Source: Porifericola rhodea
GTDB taxonomy: Bacteria; Bacteroidota; Bacteroidia; Cytophagales; Cyclobacteriaceae
Length of the DNA stretch: 64,000 bases
Assembly (NCBI RefSeq): GCF_030506305.1
Contig: NZ_CP119421.1
Location: forward strand, 1,961,501-2,025,500
Reading direction: 5' to 3'
Part shown: positions 7,782 to 16,342 of the stretch, piece after piece
Numbering within the stretch: the first letter of the stretch is position 1
Layout: each line of letters starts with the position of its first letter
Notes under the pieces: model-generated
What the model was told of the DNA's origin: nothing
What the model saw: only the letters and a program-made list of their open reading frames with translations
Database searches by the model: none
Program-made: the position numbers and the translations under genes

Positions 7782-9950
7782 TTATTCCTTTGCTGTTTTT
7801 GTGGCCTTAAGAATAGAAAAACTACTAGCTGTACCGGGCTTATCAGCAATACTTTCTTTCATCCATTCGCTTGCTTTGGCAAAAGGTCCTCTGGACTGAT
7901 ACTGCCGATGTTTGTTAAGTAGAAAGCTATAATAACCTGAAAGCTCTTCTGCCTGTGAGGAGGGTAGCCTGTGAGAACTGCTAATACTATTTAGAGAAGT
8001 AAATGACTGCTTTCTGTGGCTAAACCAAATATCTCTGGCTACCAGAGTAGAGTCGTAGTGTGCGAGCAATATAGGGTTAAGCATATTGTGGATAGGGATT
8101 AACAACTTTTGAGTACTATCAGGTGACTCAGTTTTGCCCACCCACATAAATATGGTATCGCTCTTAATCGTTTTATTACCTATAAGTTTTGCTGTGTCTG
8201 TAAGCAGCACTCTCTTTTTCTGGTAAGCCTGAAAATGCTCTCCGCTGTACTGATAGGGAAAAAGCTGTGCCAGTAAAGGGTGAGGAATAGCTATTGCGGT
8301 AGTATCACTTTCGCTTACAAGAGTAGAGATGAATGCAAGTGAGCTCTGATCTCTTTCCAGCGTATCCCGGCGATTATTTTTTGAGTGTACATACCAATGG
8401 CAATTGTTTATTATGTAGGCCAAGGCATCATTATAGTCCATTTGCAGGGCAATGATGTCTTTTTGCCAGCAGCTGAACGCTATAGAGTCTAGAGGGGATA
8501 GATGTAGAACCTGCTCTGCATTAGGTCTGCATTGCTGTAATTCTTTTAGCTCTTCGGGAGAAAGAGTTTTGTCGCGGGCTATTCTAAATGCCAGGGCGCT
8601 ATATTTATGAAAAAACTGCGTTTGGTCCTCAAAAGGAAGCTGCGATAAACGACTGAGAGAGGTCTCAATGAGTGCTTTTTTCTGCCTTGCGAGTTGTTTA
8701 TTGTTACTTTGGAAAGTAAGGCTGGTGTTCAGGGAATCTATAATGCTAAGTTCTCGCTTTATGAGTGAGTCCAATAGTAGCGCCTCATAGTAGTCTACAA
8801 ATTCATCTTGTTCAATTTGGTTGGCCAGCTGCAACATACGGTCGTGGTGGAAGTAGATTTTTTTTATCTCCTGACCAGTGAGTAAAGAAAAGAAGCTTTT
8901 GAGTATGCTTTCTCCCTGTTGCTGTGCACTGGCCAGTATGCCTGCTTTTTGTGCATATAGGGTAAGCTTCTGCACGCAGTACGATTTGACCTGCCGGGTA
9001 TGGGTGAAATTTACCTGCCGATTATAATCTACTATCTCAAAGCCGGGTATTCCTTTTTCTGGAATAAACCAGGGGTTAATGTCTGCATTAAGTATCTGAG
9101 GTTCCAGCCCAAAAAAATGTAGTTCTGAGGATTCCTCATGAAAGTAAAAAGATTCATCATCCAACTGAGAGAAGTCAAAACCAGCCTTTACCCAGCCACG
9201 ACCTACCATGGCAAGCTTTGCCCTTTGGTCTGCCTTGCTTGCCTGAGCTAAATTGTCGTCGTTTAAAAAACTGATGAAGCTGGAAGGGTACACAAAACCT
9301 TCATCTAGGTAGGCCAACAATACTTCCGGGGCCTGCTGCCCAAACTGCTTATATGTTTGCGTAATCTGATTGTACAGATGGTAAAGCACCTCTTCCTGAT
9401 GTTTTTCCTGTGGGTTCCAGCTTTTTTTCCTGGCCTTGCTGTGCTCCTCTCTCCAGATAAACTCTATAGTTTCCGCGTAAAGCGTATTATTAATTAGATC
9501 AGGAGCATGGTGCTTCATTTTATCCAGTATATTTCTACGGTTGACCGGCCGGATAAAAATTTTTCTCCAATTAGATAGCTCCTTCACATTTGCTTTGTAT
9601 TCCTGGTATGCCTCATCCCTTTCTTCTCTAGGTAATTGCTGAAACTGAAAGAGTTCATACAGGCTATGTTTCAGGTCTATAAAATAAGCTGTAGCCTCAT
9701 CTTCAACCGCATCTTCTTGTAGTACTTGCAGACGCGATTCATCCAGCGACGCAATAACTTCACCATAATATTCAGCCGTCACTAGCTGCCCTATCTTCTT
9801 TACTTCAGTAAGCATATTACTACTGGCTCCTAACTGTAGGCCTCCACCAAACATGCGAAAAGGGTTCCAAAGAAATACAAGGGCTACCAGTGCTATCACC
9901 AGAATAATATCAATGATAAATTTCCAGTTTTTTAGAAGTAGGCTAATCAT
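7782..9950 (-). CDS. Large membrane-anchored protein with a DUF4230-like domain, function unknown
   Basis: 722 residues from the ATG at 9950, which overlaps the preceding gene's stop by eight bases. An upstream in-frame start at 10040 would add 30 basic residues read from inside that gene and is rejected. One transmembrane helix lies near the N-terminus (about residues 9-28, rich in I, L and V), leaving a large soluble part. Around residues 250-400 it has KAGFDFSQLDDESFYF, a beta-rich stretch and a helical tail. This order matches the DUF4230 lipoprotein encoded just upstream (KAGIDLSQIGEEDIRI), so I infer a divergent DUF4230-type domain. The C-terminal half (about 400-720) is mainly helical with no recognised motif. 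It is the last gene of the DUF5675/muramidase cassette. Confidence 0.65.
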   Translation of the reverse strand: MISLLLKNWKFIIDIILVIALVALVFLWNPFRMFGGGLQLGASSNMLTEVKKIGQLVTAEYYGEVIASLDESRLQVLQEDAVEDEATAYFIDLKHSLYELFQFQQLPREERDEAYQEYKANVKELSNWRKIFIRPVNRRNILDKMKHHAPDLINNTLYAETIEFIWREEHSKARKKSWNPQEKHQEEVLYHLYNQITQTYKQFGQQAPEVLLAYLDEGFVYPSSFISFLNDDNLAQASKADQRAKLAMVGRGWVKAGFDFSQLDDESFYFHEESSELHFFGLEPQILNADINPWFIPEKGIPGFEIVDYNRQVNFTHTRQVKSYCVQKLTLYAQKAGILASAQQQGESILKSFFSLLTGQEIKKIYFHHDRMLQLANQIEQDEFVDYYEALLLDSLIKRELSIIDSLNTSLTFQSNNKQLARQKKALIETSLSRLSQLPFEDQTQFFHKYSALAFRIARDKTLSPEELKELQQCRPNAEQVLHLSPLDSIAFSCWQKDIIALQMDYNDALAYIINNCHWYVHSKNNRRDTLERDQSSLAFISTLVSESDTTAIAIPHPLLAQLFPYQYSGEHFQAYQKKRVLLTDTAKLIGNKTIKSDTIFMWVGKTESPDSTQKLLIPIHNMLNPILLAHYDSTLVARDIWFSHRKQSFTSLNSISSSHRLPSSQAEELSGYYSFLLNKHRQYQSRGPFAKASEWMKESIADKPGTASSFSILKATKTAKE

Positions 9951-10572
9951 TACTATCCGGATTTTCAATTTCTGTAGGCAGCAGACGAACCTCTTCAACA
10001 ACCAGTTCATTGCTTGCAAATGTGATATAAATTTCCTCATAACCCAGCGATTGTAGCAGATGAGCCAGTAAGTCGCGAGTATGTTGTTGTGTAGCTTCGA
10101 CTATACCCATATACTTGAGGTTGCTGCGTATGTCGAGTTCAGCCTGTCTGAAAAACTCCTCCTGATCTTCAATATTAATTTTACTAAGCAAAGCCCGGGT
10201 ATCGGAAATTAGAGAGTCTTCTATAAATGAACTGGGAGGATAAGAGAAGTTAACCACTTTAACAGGAGGTAGGGATAGCGAAATTTTTCTACCCTCTATC
10301 CGTATATCTTCCTCCCCTATCTGACTAAGGTCTATGCCTGCTTTAATCTTAGCTTGTGAGTATGCCAGAAAACGAGCTTCGCTCAGCTTGATAAACCAGG
10401 AGAGCTTACGGGTTTTGGTGCCATGTACAATTTTATCTATCGTAAATTCTGTACTCGCCAGATCGCTGGCCTGCTGTATCTTACCCACCACCAGCCCTCG
10501 CTTCTCCTGCTCGCAGGCGACAGTAACTATAAAGCTAATACATAGCAGCATATGCGTAGTGTAGCGGTTCAT
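9943..10572 (-). CDS. DUF4230 lipoprotein
   Basis: 209 residues with a lipoprotein signal ending in TVACEQE, so Cys20 is probably lipidated. The rest is a full DUF4230 domain: VGKIQQASDLASTEFTIDKI, then KAGIDLSQIGEEDIRI, the proline-containing strand SLPPVKVVN, and a helical end with LLAHLLQSLGYEEIYITF. DUF4230 has no established function. The start ATG overlaps the stop of the membrane muramidase-amidase gene by one base, and its own stop overlaps the next gene, so the three are translationally coupled. The context suggests an envelope role alongside the peptidoglycan hydrolase. Confidence 0.8.
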   Translation of the reverse strand: MNRYTTHMLLCISFIVTVACEQEKRGLVVGKIQQASDLASTEFTIDKIVHGTKTRKLSWFIKLSEARFLAYSQAKIKAGIDLSQIGEEDIRIEGRKISLSLPPVKVVNFSYPPSSFIEDSLISDTRALLSKINIEDQEEFFRQAELDIRSNLKYMGIVEATQQHTRDLLAHLLQSLGYEEIYITFASNELVVEEVRLLPTEIENPDSND

Positions 10573-12965
10573 CAGGCTCTATATTTATGATGGATCTCCT
10601 TAACAATATGGAAGAGGCAGCGAGCGATTCTGGCCTGCCCATGCTCACTCAAAAGGAAACGAGCCTCGTGCAGATTGTCATAAAACAGATTTTCTACCAG
10701 AAAGGCGGGGCAGCGTGTTTTACGCAGCACATAAAAGCTTTGACTTTGGGCTTTTTTCTCTTTGTCTTCATCTCCATCGCTCATGTCCTGCCGAAACTTA
10801 AAGTCAGGGAACTCCTGCTTGTACCATTTGGCGGCTATACTCGCCAGAAGGTCGCTCTTAGTTTCTCCTACACTAGTCCATACCTCAAAACCTCGGGCAT
10901 TGTGCCCCTCCCCTTCAGTTTCAGCGCTGGCAGCATTGCTATGAATAGACAGAAAGTAATGGTTAGCATCTTTGGTGTATAAAGCATTAGCGTCGTCTAC
11001 TCTTTTGCGCAGGCTGACATCTTCAAACGTATCTACCGTAAGGTTGTGGTAGGGAATTTTAGCTTCATCCAGCAGCCCCATTAGTAGCTTGCCTATTTTT
11101 CGGTTTACCTCTCCTTCATAAATTGTAGTGCCATCAGAAAAGTGGTACTGCTTACCTTTAGTAGTATAAACATCGTCTTTAAATCCGCCATGTCCGGCAT
11201 CAATAATTGGAATAAAGCCTATAGAAGCGGTTTTTTTGTCTTTGCTACCGTATTGCAGGCTAAATTTTTCATAAGCCGCCTTCAGTCGGGTGTCGTACTT
11301 ATTCGTTTTATAACCTCGCCCATTGTATCCATAAGCAAAAGAGGCCCAGTCGTAATCTCCCTGCCGGTCTTCGCTAATATAATCAATAAGGGCTTTGCCC
11401 TTCGTTTGTTTGGTTTTAATAAACTCCAGAAAGTCTAGGAAGTGATAGTATTCAGAAGCTTCCTGCTTTTGCTCAAAATCTTCAGCGTCTTTGTAGTAAT
11501 AATTATTGCCAGAGCTCACTTTTTCGGGGCGTATACGACCCTTAATATTGTGTGCCAGATTTTCTCCTAATATCTGAAAAAGTCCCCAGGATGCAGAATA
11601 TATGGCTGCATGGCCTATTTTCAAGCCCTTGGCTTCTGCCAGTCTTTCGTACTCCTTCGCTCCTTTTCTATAGTGTTGTGTAGTCCATTTTTTGTATAAA
11701 ATGTTGGGGTGATCTTTGGCCAGCTCTTCTATCTCTTCTTCGGATTTTCCTGCCTGTTTAAGCCAGTACCAGAATTTATGCCCTTCAAAAAGAATTTTAG
11801 GGCGGCCATCGGCAAGGTGCCCCCTTCCGGTAGATTCTACCTCTATAATAGCTTTCACTACGGGCATGGAGAGGTGCAGCTGCTCTTCTTCTCTTAGTTT
11901 GATGAGAGCTTTTTCAATTTCTTCGTCGCTAAGAACTTTGGCAAAAAGGTTGTCTCTAATCTGTACAAAAGACGTTTGAGGAATGTCTGCCACTTCTTTT
12001 GTAGAAACCTCTGGTGCCATTACGGATAAAAGCTTACGCATCTGGCTGATAGAGGTAGGTTTTTTATCTCCTTCGGTAAGGGAGAACTCTCTTTCTTCCT
12101 GCTGAAGACTAAGGTCGTCCATTTCCAGATTAGAAAGAGGAAGTGAGGCCTCTTCATCAGAAGGTGTCAGGCCTTTGGTATCGCCGGAACTATCGCCCTG
12201 AGCTTTGCCAGGTTGTACCCAACGTTTTTGCAGGTAACGTAAAGATTTATCGCCAAAGTAGAAGGCAATCATCATGAGGAAGGCTGTCTCAAAAAACTCA
12301 AACTGCTGCCTTACCAGCGCAAGCTGGTTGGCAGAGTACTCACTACCAAAGCTTACAATAAGAAGAGATAGACCTCCAAACAGTAGTGTAAAGGCTATCA
12401 TACCCCGTACGGTGCCAGGAGGTAAGCCAAATGTCTGGCTACGGTAGGGGTTTTTGTCGGGAGCTTGTAGCTCTTCAGGACTTACCGGGTAGCCCAGCTT
12501 TACCAGTTCTCGTGCTTCAAAAATCTTTTCCCAGTCTTTGTCTGTTAGGCCATAGTTAATATTGTAATTGTAAACGGCCCACATAAAGTACCTCAGAAAT
12601 ACTGCTATCCAGATAATGGAAATAACCAGCCCAACTGCCTGAAAAAGGTTTTCGTGTTCTATATACACAAAAAGGCCTCCTAATATGCCAAGAATAGTTA
12701 GCAGCAGTGTAAGCACATTGGTTCCGGTAAAGAAAAATTTGTGATAGGGATTTCCGCTCTCTCGCTGTCCTTTTACTTTGGTACTGTAATACTTATAAAC
12801 GGAAGCGTATATCAGGCTAAGGCCGGAAACCGCTATTAATGCGAGAGCAAAGGATTTGTCGGGGCCGGCACTCACATTTACAATCACAAAAACCAGGGTA
12901 GTCAGGGCAATAGCTAAAATAAATGCGATGTGGACCCACATCAAAACTCTTGGAGAAGTTTTCAT
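10572..12965 (-). CDS. Polytopic membrane protein fused to N-acetylmuramidase and N-acetylmuramoyl-L-alanine amidase
   Basis: 797 residues in three parts. Residues 1-250 contain about six transmembrane helices (8-30, 38-57, 77-101, 107-132, 180-207 and 225-245), with the pair LPPGTVRGMIAFTLLFG and MMIAFYFGDKSLRYL near the end. Residues about 350-560 match the N-acetylmuramidase (DUF3380) family, with IIEVESTGRG giving a probable catalytic Glu near 375, then ILFEGHKFWYWL and SWGLFQILG. Residues about 585-795 are a zinc amidase (Amidase_3) with DAGHGG, EGEVNRKIG, SIHSNAA and FLVENLFYDN, so all zinc ligands and the catalytic Glu are present. It should cut both the glycan strand and the peptide link. 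The gene starts inside the stop of the DUF5675 gene (ATGA). Such double endolysin chemistry is usual in phages, but membrane anchoring is not. Confidence 0.85.
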   Translation of the reverse strand: MKTSPRVLMWVHIAFILAIALTTLVFVIVNVSAGPDKSFALALIAVSGLSLIYASVYKYYSTKVKGQRESGNPYHKFFFTGTNVLTLLLTILGILGGLFVYIEHENLFQAVGLVISIIWIAVFLRYFMWAVYNYNINYGLTDKDWEKIFEARELVKLGYPVSPEELQAPDKNPYRSQTFGLPPGTVRGMIAFTLLFGGLSLLIVSFGSEYSANQLALVRQQFEFFETAFLMMIAFYFGDKSLRYLQKRWVQPGKAQGDSSGDTKGLTPSDEEASLPLSNLEMDDLSLQQEEREFSLTEGDKKPTSISQMRKLLSVMAPEVSTKEVADIPQTSFVQIRDNLFAKVLSDEEIEKALIKLREEEQLHLSMPVVKAIIEVESTGRGHLADGRPKILFEGHKFWYWLKQAGKSEEEIEELAKDHPNILYKKWTTQHYRKGAKEYERLAEAKGLKIGHAAIYSASWGLFQILGENLAHNIKGRIRPEKVSSGNNYYYKDAEDFEQKQEASEYYHFLDFLEFIKTKQTKGKALIDYISEDRQGDYDWASFAYGYNGRGYKTNKYDTRLKAAYEKFSLQYGSKDKKTASIGFIPIIDAGHGGFKDDVYTTKGKQYHFSDGTTIYEGEVNRKIGKLLMGLLDEAKIPYHNLTVDTFEDVSLRKRVDDANALYTKDANHYFLSIHSNAASAETEGEGHNARGFEVWTSVGETKSDLLASIAAKWYKQEFPDFKFRQDMSDGDEDKEKKAQSQSFYVLRKTRCPAFLVENLFYDNLHEARFLLSEHGQARIARCLFHIVKEIHHKYRA

Positions 12966-13771
12966 AGGTTTGGTAGTTTTGCTTGCTCAAACCAGTCTTC
13001 ATCCATGATGCAGATCTGTACTTCTTCTCCTGAGTTGAGCAGGGCGCTTATGATTTTGTAAAATCTTTCGTAAGCAAACTTGGAGTGGGTAATCATTTTG
13101 GAGGCGCTACCACTATTTATACCGTCTGCTATCAACAGGCAGCCCTCCGTATGCTGATGGGTGTTACCGATATGAATATACACATTTTTAAATTTGGGAA
13201 TGTCTTTTATCTCCAGATGATACTGAAACCAGGGGTGATTTTGTTGATATTTTTTGGTAAGAGGTGTAAGGTGAGGATAATAATTTACGGCATATGTGCC
13301 TGAGGGTATCCTTGTCTTTCCGGCTAATTTTTCTACTCTGTGGGTATCTTCCAGAGTATAAGCAAAGAATTTTTTTCTTAAAAAAAGCAGACCTAAGGTA
13401 GACTCACCGTCATCCTGGTAGCGAAGTACGCTAAGCGTATGAGAGGCTAACGGATAAAAGGCAGAAGACTGCTGTTGCATTTCCGCCTCTATCTGCTGTA
13501 TTTTTTTCTGAAGCTGAAGGTTAGTTTCGTGCAGGGCACTTGCTTCTGCATAACTGCGCTTTTGCACGCTTTCTTTTTCTGATGCCAAAGTGCTCTCTTT
13601 CTGAAAGGTTTTGCTAAGCGCCCCAAATCCTTTTTCAAACAGGGTAACAATGTATCCAATGAAGCCTATAACCCAAAGCCAGACCTTATCCAGCAACTCA
13701 GGGTTAGTGAGAAAAAGGAGTATAGCAATTGCCAGAAATGCTACTAATAGTAGGGCTGCCAGGCGTGTCAT
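12962..13771 (-). CDS. Membrane/coiled-coil protein with DUF5675 domain
   Basis: 269 residues. Two hydrophobic helices (about 4-22 and 30-48) are followed by a charged coiled coil (about 60-105, rich in Q, E and K) and a DUF5675 domain (about 112-265). Typical DUF5675 features are visible: LGLLFLRKKFFAYTLEDTHR, the glycine-proline turn RIPSGTYAVNYY, VYIHIGNTHQHTEGCLLIAD and a final helix. The HxGNT..HTEGC pattern resembles an L,D-transpeptidase-like or peptidoglycan-linked fold, and DUF5675 genes are frequent in Bacteroidota phages beside amidases. It is the first gene of the four-gene cassette, with no phage structural genes nearby. Catalytic function is unproven. Confidence 0.75.
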   Translation of the reverse strand: MTRLAALLLVAFLAIAILLFLTNPELLDKVWLWVIGFIGYIVTLFEKGFGALSKTFQKESTLASEKESVQKRSYAEASALHETNLQLQKKIQQIEAEMQQQSSAFYPLASHTLSVLRYQDDGESTLGLLFLRKKFFAYTLEDTHRVEKLAGKTRIPSGTYAVNYYPHLTPLTKKYQQNHPWFQYHLEIKDIPKFKNVYIHIGNTHQHTEGCLLIADGINSGSASKMITHSKFAYERFYKIISALLNSGEEVQICIMDEDWFEQAKLPNL

Positions 13772-13963
13772 GGCGGTTAGGTGGTTGTATAATCAAAATA
13801 GGCAAAAAAGCCCATATAAAGAACAGGCAGCACCTTTATTTACATAATGCTAGGGCACCAAGTATTGGTTGTTTTAAGTAAAAGTCAATTTGTCGTAACG
13901 AAGCAGTAAGCTGTAAAATTAAGTTATCTAATAGAGTTATAAGGATTTGAGTGGTTTCCAGAC

Positions 13964-13988
13964 AAAAAAAGAGGAGCGCTAGGCTCCT
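13964..13988 (-). terminator. Terminator overlapping the PepSY gene stop codon
   Basis: On the minus strand AGGAGC pairs with GCTCCT, and seven T follow. The stop codon of the PepSY-TM gene (13979-13981) lies in the loop of this hairpin. Confidence 0.6.
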
Positions 13989-15151
13989 ACTTTATTCATA
14001 CTTTTCTGCTTTTGTTTTTTCTTCGCTTTCTTCTTGAGTTTATTAAGCCAGATAATAATACCGGTAACAGGCAGGCTGGTACCAATAAGGCAGGCCAGGA
14101 AGTAAAGGATTTTAGAAAACGTACCAAAAATCTCCCCCGTGTGTATAGGTTTGATAGATGCCGCAATTTTTTCGTTCAGGGGTTTTTCAGCATAAAGTTC
14201 AGCTTTAAGTACCTCTCCGCTGTATTGGTCAAGCTCTATTTTGTCATAAGCATAGAGGGAGAAAAAACCTTTAGGCTTACTTTTTCTGATGGAAACGGCA
14301 GCATCAGCCGAATTAGGTATTGAGATGGTATAATCACCCTCATAATTTAGTACAGATTCGCTTTTCTGTATCAGTTCAGCAATACTAAGTGCAGAGGCAT
14401 TCTCTACGACTGTAGATGTTACTTTATCGCCCCCACGCTGACCAAAAACTCGAGTGCCTAGTACCTGGCTAAGTCCATCACGGTACCAGCCGAACGACCA
14501 GCACAGACCCGTAATGGCCATAACAAATAGCAGAATGCTGGCATAAAAACCTAAGGTATTATGTAGATCGTGATTTACTCTCTTCCAGTTAGCAGAGGTC
14601 TTAATTAACAATCCCTGCCTGATGTATTTGAGCTTTTTAGGAAGCCATAAAATAAGCCCGCTAATAACAAGAAATACAAAAATGATGGTAGCAACTCCTA
14701 CAATGATTCTGCCCGTGCTTTGTTCCATCAGTAACCAGCGATGTAGCCTGAACATGCTCATAAAAAAGCCGGTAGCTGGCCCATCGGTACTGCCTTGCAC
14801 TTCAGCAGTGTAGGGGTTTACATAATATGTAGTACCTCTACGCTCTTTTGGGTTTTCTTTAATGCTAACTTTGTATGCGGCATCTTTAGCATGCGGTATA
14901 GTGACAGAAGAAACCAAGCCGCCGGGGTTTTGCTGTAGTTTTTCAACAATAGCTTCGGTACTCATGCGCTCTTGCCCTTCAACAAAAGCCACTTTTTCTT
15001 TCTCAGGCTCCAACATGCTCTCTACTTCTGCTCTAAAGGTATAAATGGTTCCACTCAGGCAGACTAAAAAGAGTATGAGACCGCTACCTACTCCCAACCA
15101 TAAATGTATATCATTAAAAAGCTTGCGAATACTGTAAGATGATTTTGCCAT
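13979..15151 (-). CDS. PepSY-associated transmembrane protein (iron-regulated membrane protein type)
   Basis: 390 residues with four membrane helices: the first near residues 18-40 (DIHLWLGVGSGLILFLVCLSG), others near 140-170, 195-220 and 340-365. The LWLGVGSGLILFLVCLSGT and HRWLL motifs and extracytoplasmic PepSY-like segments between helices mark the PepSY_TM (PiuB-like) family. Homologues often accompany TonB-dependent siderophore receptors and are thought to be ferric-siderophore reductases, but no receptor gene is in this window. The C-terminus is a basic tail (KKKAKKKQKQK). It has its own promoter and terminator and is therefore a single-gene unit. Confidence 0.82.
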   Translation of the reverse strand: MAKSSYSIRKLFNDIHLWLGVGSGLILFLVCLSGTIYTFRAEVESMLEPEKEKVAFVEGQERMSTEAIVEKLQQNPGGLVSSVTIPHAKDAAYKVSIKENPKERRGTTYYVNPYTAEVQGSTDGPATGFFMSMFRLHRWLLMEQSTGRIIVGVATIIFVFLVISGLILWLPKKLKYIRQGLLIKTSANWKRVNHDLHNTLGFYASILLFVMAITGLCWSFGWYRDGLSQVLGTRVFGQRGGDKVTSTVVENASALSIAELIQKSESVLNYEGDYTISIPNSADAAVSIRKSKPKGFFSLYAYDKIELDQYSGEVLKAELYAEKPLNEKIAASIKPIHTGEIFGTFSKILYFLACLIGTSLPVTGIIIWLNKLKKKAKKKQKQKSMNKVGA

Positions 15152-15175
15152 TGTTGATCTGAATTTTATTTAGAC

Positions 15176-15206
15176 CAAAAATAAATAGCAAAATAGTTTT
15201 ATCAAT
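15176..15206 (-). promoter_or_regulatory. Promoter of the PepSY-TM gene
   Basis: On the minus strand -33 ATTG (15203-15206) is followed by 19 bases and then TATTTTTG (15176-15183), an exact TAnnTTTG match at the correct spacing. The start codon is about 25 bases downstream. Confidence 0.55.
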
Positions 15207-15251
15207 GCTACGAAGTAGAAAAAAACATAAAAGTCAAAAATAAATACTTAA

Positions 15252-15285
15252 ATGGGCGAGAAAGTCAGCCTGTTTTCTCTCCCAT
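15252..15285 (-). terminator. Terminator of the 2-oxoacid:ferredoxin oxidoreductase operon
   Basis: A 12-base stem, with one mismatch, is formed by ATGGGCGAGAAA and TTTCTCTCCCAT, with ten bases between. It lies five bases after the korB stop and is followed on the minus strand by a T-rich stretch. Confidence 0.65.
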
Positions 15286-15289
15286 TAAC

Positions 15290-16342
15290 TTATCTTAAAG
15301 ATGCATTGATGATATCTAAAGCTGCTGAACCGGGACAAAGCTCTTCCTCACGAAGCTGATTAAGAGGCTTCTCAGTAGTCTCAAGAATATGATGCAGATC
15401 TTGGCTTTTAGGATCTATATACAATAAACCAGTCAGTATTTCACCTTTGCTCTTGGCTTGCTGTATGCAGTTAACTGCCGAATCTCTGTTGGTAGGGTCC
15501 CAGTATGGGCTGAGCTTTTGTAGTTGAATTACCGAACCATCATGCAAAACTACACTGGAAGAAGAGCCCTCTTCGTACTCTACTGTAATTTCTTCTTGCT
15601 CCGGCACAAAATCTAATGTAGAGGTGGCTTCTATATGTTCGCGTACGTAGTCATAAGACTTGGTAGAGCCTGCATTGTTATTAAAAGTAACGCAGGGCGA
15701 AAGAATATCCAGTAGGGCAAAGCCTGGGTGCGACATAGCTGCTTTAATCAGGGGAACCAATTGCTTTTTGTCGCCCGAGAAACTTCGTGCTACAAAAGTA
15801 GCTCCTAACTCAAGCGAGAGGCCTACCAAATCTATAGGCTGAAAAGGGTTAACAGAGCCTGCCTTGCTTATAGAGCCGAAGTCAGCAGTAGCTGAATCCT
15901 GCCCTTTGGTAAGGCCATAACAGCCATTGTTCATGACTATATAAACCATATTTAGGTTGCGGCGTAGCACATGGCAAAACTGGCCTAAGCCGATAGAAGC
16001 TGTATCTCCATCTCCGGATACCCCCAGATAAATCAGGTCACGGTTAGCCAGGTTAGCTCCAGTAGCAATGGAAGGCATACGCCCATGTACCGAGTTGAAG
16101 CCATGAGAGTTTCCCAGAAAGTAAGTAGGAGTTTTAGAAGAACAGCCTATACCTGAGAGCTTAGCGATTTTGTGAGGCTCTACACCCATCTCATAACAGG
16201 CCTGAATGATAGCTCCACTGATAGAGTCGTGTCCGCAGCCGGCACAAAGGGTTGAAATAGCGCCTTCGTAATCTGACTTACGGAATCCAATTTTATTTTT
16301 AGGCATTCCGGGATGGCGAAATGCTGGTTTTACAAAAGTCAT
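15290..16342 (-). CDS. korB: 2-oxoacid:ferredoxin oxidoreductase, beta subunit
   Basis: 350 residues; the thiamine-diphosphate subunit of a two-subunit OFOR, most like the 2-oxoglutarate type. The TPP motif GDGDTASIGLGQF continues to the conserved MNNGCYGLTKGQ. Cysteines expected for the [4Fe-4S] cluster are in LCAGCGHDS, GIGCSSKTPTYF and SPCVTF. It overlaps korA by four bases (ATGA), so the two are translated together. With KorA it would oxidise a 2-oxoacid to acyl-CoA while reducing ferredoxin. The exact 2-oxoacid cannot be read from sequence alone. Confidence 0.9.
   Translation of the reverse strand: MTFVKPAFRHPGMPKNKIGFRKSDYEGAISTLCAGCGHDSISGAIIQACYEMGVEPHKIAKLSGIGCSSKTPTYFLGNSHGFNSVHGRMPSIATGANLANRDLIYLGVSGDGDTASIGLGQFCHVLRRNLNMVYIVMNNGCYGLTKGQDSATADFGSISKAGSVNPFQPIDLVGLSLELGATFVARSFSGDKKQLVPLIKAAMSHPGFALLDILSPCVTFNNNAGSTKSYDYVREHIEATSTLDFVPEQEEITVEYEEGSSSSVVLHDGSVIQLQKLSPYWDPTNRDSAVNCIQQAKSKGEILTGLLYIDPKSQDLHHILETTEKPLNQLREEELCPGSAALDIINASLR

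Noticed and set aside
9951-10040. Upstream start (10040) for the large DUF4230-like protein
   Set aside because: The extra 30 residues are read inside the preceding lipoprotein gene in another frame and are basic and cysteine-rich without a membrane signal. The ATG at 9950 fits the overlap pattern of the operon.
7782-13771. A prophage or prophage remnant
   Set aside because: Only lysis-type domains are present. No integrase, capsid, portal, tail, terminase or repressor gene and no attachment-site repeat was seen on either side, so I describe a cassette and not a prophage.
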